A DNA stretch of 14,589 bases, from contig NZ_CAMPHN010000108.1 in assembly GCF_946885885.1 (NCBI RefSeq), forward strand, positions 1-14,589. Direction: 5' to 3'. Shown one piece after another: positions 13,403 to 14,589 of the stretch. Numbering within the stretch: position 1 is the stretch's first letter; every line of letters starts with the position of its first letter. The DNA is from an uncultured Pseudomonas sp. GTDB taxonomy: Bacteria > Pseudomonadota > Gammaproteobacteria > Pseudomonadales > Pseudomonadaceae. The notes beneath the pieces were generated by a model. It was not told the DNA's origin, searched no databases, and was given only the letters and a program-made list of their open reading frames with translations. The translations under genes and the position numbers were made by a program.

Positions 13403-14589
13403 TTACAGCGAATTCAGAAAGGCCAGGAGCGCGGCGCGCTCGTCGGCGGAAAAAGTCAGCACCCGTTGCTTGGCCGCATCCGCCTCGCCGCCGTGCCAGA
13501 GAATGGCTTCCAGCGGATTGCGTGCGCGGCCGTCGTGCAGCAGTTGGGTATGACCGTTGACGGCTTCGCTCAGGCCCAGGCCCCACAAGGGCGGGGTGCG
13601 CCATTCGCGGCCGCTGGCGAGAAATTCGCTGCGATTATCGGCCAGCTCTTCGCCCATGTCGTGCAGCAGCAGGTCGCTATAAGGACGGATTTTCTGGTTG
13701 GCGAGTTCCGGCTCGGCGGCATCGGCGGCGGTGGTGAACTGCGGGGTATGGCAGCCCTGGCAGCCAGCGGCATGGAACAGGTTCTTGCCGGCGATCACCT
13801 GCGCCTCGTCGACGCCGCGCCGTGCCGGCACGCCGAGGTTGCGGGTGTAGAACAGGATGCTTGCGAGGATGTTGTCGCTGACCTCGGTAACGCCACCGTT
13901 TGGCGCCGCAAGACAGGCGCTTTGGCTGGCGCTGCAATTGTCCTGGGGAACCAGGGCGCTGGTCAGGCCCATGTCGTTGGCGAAGGCTTCGGCGTTCTGT
14001 TGGTTGAGGGTCGGTTGCCCGGCTTTCCAGCCGAAGCGGCCGAGTACGGCGCGCTCCTGGGCACGGTCCCAGACGCGATTGGCGCGTCCGGATATGCCAT
14101 CGGCGTTGCTGTCGTCCGGGTCGGCATTGGCCAGGATCGCCGCCTCGGGAATGGCTTCGAGCAGGCCCAGGCCGATCATCGGCGGCGCTATGCGCGCGGA
14201 AAAACGCGTGTCCGGGTGCATCGCGCCATAGCCCAACTGGCTGATCTCCAGGGTCGGCCGGCGCAGTTCGACGCTATAGCCGTCGGCGAATTTCACGACC
14301 TGCGGGCGATAGCTGACGCGCACCTTGCCTTCGGGGGCGACGCCGGGGTTGGCCATGTCCTGCAATTGCCCGCCGTAAGTGGGTTCCGGCAGTACGCCGA
14401 GGCGTTCGATGATTTCTGCATGCTCAGGGCCAGCGGGCAGCGACAGGCGCACCAGCATGGATGCCGCGCTGAGCGCATCCGGCTCTGGCGGATGGCCGCG
14501 ACCGTCCTTGATATGGCAGTTCTGGCAGGCGTTGGTGTTGAACAGCGGGCCCAGGCCGTCGCGCGCGGTGGTGGTCGCCGGCGCCATTA
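13403..14589 (-). CDS. Di-haem c-type oxidoreductase (DUF1111, cytochrome c peroxidase/MauG-like), 5' end outside the window
   Basis: At least 394 residues are visible; the reading frame continues past the window edge, and the Met at 14587 is not likely to be the true start, because full-length relatives have a signal peptide and some 60-100 more residues. Two haem c attachment sites are seen, NACQNCH (Cys21, Cys24, His25 of the visible part) and AGCQGCH (Cys276, Cys279, His280). The signature REWRTPPLWGLGLS and LLHDGRARNPLEAILWHGGEA near the C-terminus is typical of DUF1111 proteins, often labelled thiol oxidoreductases. The protein should be periplasmic. Its stop lies 10 nt before the imelysin ATG. 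It probably provides electron transfer for the iron-related operon; this is inference. Confidence 0.9.
   Translation of the reverse strand, partial: MAPATTTARDGLGPLFNTNACQNCHIKDGRGHPPEPDALSAASMLVRLSLPAGPEHAEIIERLGVLPEPTYGGQLQDMANPGVAPEGKVRVSYRPQVVKFADGYSVELRRPTLEISQLGYGAMHPDTRFSARIAPPMIGLGLLEAIPEAAILANADPDDSNADGISGRANRVWDRAQERAVLGRFGWKAGQPTLNQQNAEAFANDMGLTSALVPQDNCSASQSACLAAPNGGVTEVSDNILASILFYTRNLGVPARRGVDEAQVIAGKNLFHAAGCQGCHTPQFTTAADAAEPELANQKIRPYSDLLLHDMGEELADNRSEFLASGREWRTPPLWGLGLSEAVNGHTQLLHDGRARNPLEAILWHGGEADAAKQRVLTFSADERAALLAFLNSL

Noticed and set aside
1..14589. CRISPR array, tRNA or rRNA genes, transposase, prophage or toxin-antitoxin module
   Set aside because: I saw no regularly spaced repeats, RNA gene signatures or mobile-element proteins anywhere in the window.

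Overview
The window looks like chromosomal DNA from a GC-rich gammaproteobacterium, almost certainly Pseudomonas. The main support is gene content and order. The order response regulator, sensor kinase, methyltransferase, InaA-type kinase, small secreted protein, then an RND pump, then an imelysin / DUF1513 / di-haem block matches, as I recall it, the colRS - inaA - mexVW - icmP neighbourhood of P. aeruginosa. It is not identical to that arrangement: a chemoreceptor gene and a gene relic sit between the pump and the iron block. I judged everything by reading; no searches were run.

Left part, + strand (about 1-4330). A 74-residue secreted protein (162-386) ends at a strong bidirectional terminator. 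Next come colR (668-1351) and colS (1341-2618), an envelope-stress two-component system whose sensor keeps the periplasmic His/Glu residues linked to metal sensing. Overlapping the colS stop is a series of four TT(G/C)AC half-sites spaced exactly 11 bp, which looks like an extended ColR binding site. It sits in front of a three-gene unit: a class I methyltransferase (2698-3390), an InaA-type lipopolysaccharide kinase (3396-4091) and a second small secreted protein (4093-4326). That last protein is a clear paralogue of the first one, so the two paralogues bracket the whole cluster. A second, inverted box of the same design lies upstream of colR.

Middle part, - strand (about 4330-9330). A gene-free stretch with several palindromic repeats separates the convergent units. 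mexV-like (adaptor) and mexW-like (RND pump) genes form an operon read leftward, with no outer-membrane channel gene. A plausible sigma70 promoter with a near-perfect 14-bp palindrome in its spacer precedes mexV. Upstream of that is an in-frame relic joining the start of an Anabaena-sensory-rhodopsin-transducer-type protein to the haem-less tail of a c-type cytochrome.

Right part, - strand (about 9390-14589). A 540-residue methyl-accepting chemotaxis protein has a candidate sigma28 (FliA) promoter. Then comes a compact operon read leftward from the window edge: a di-haem DUF1111 oxidoreductase (5' end cut off by the window), an imelysin-like lipoprotein with an altered GxHxxE motif, and a Tat-exported DUF1513 beta-propeller protein. 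This set suggests periplasmic iron handling.

Together the genes concern the cell envelope: sensing of metal or membrane stress and lipopolysaccharide modification, drug efflux, periplasmic iron/redox proteins and chemotaxis.
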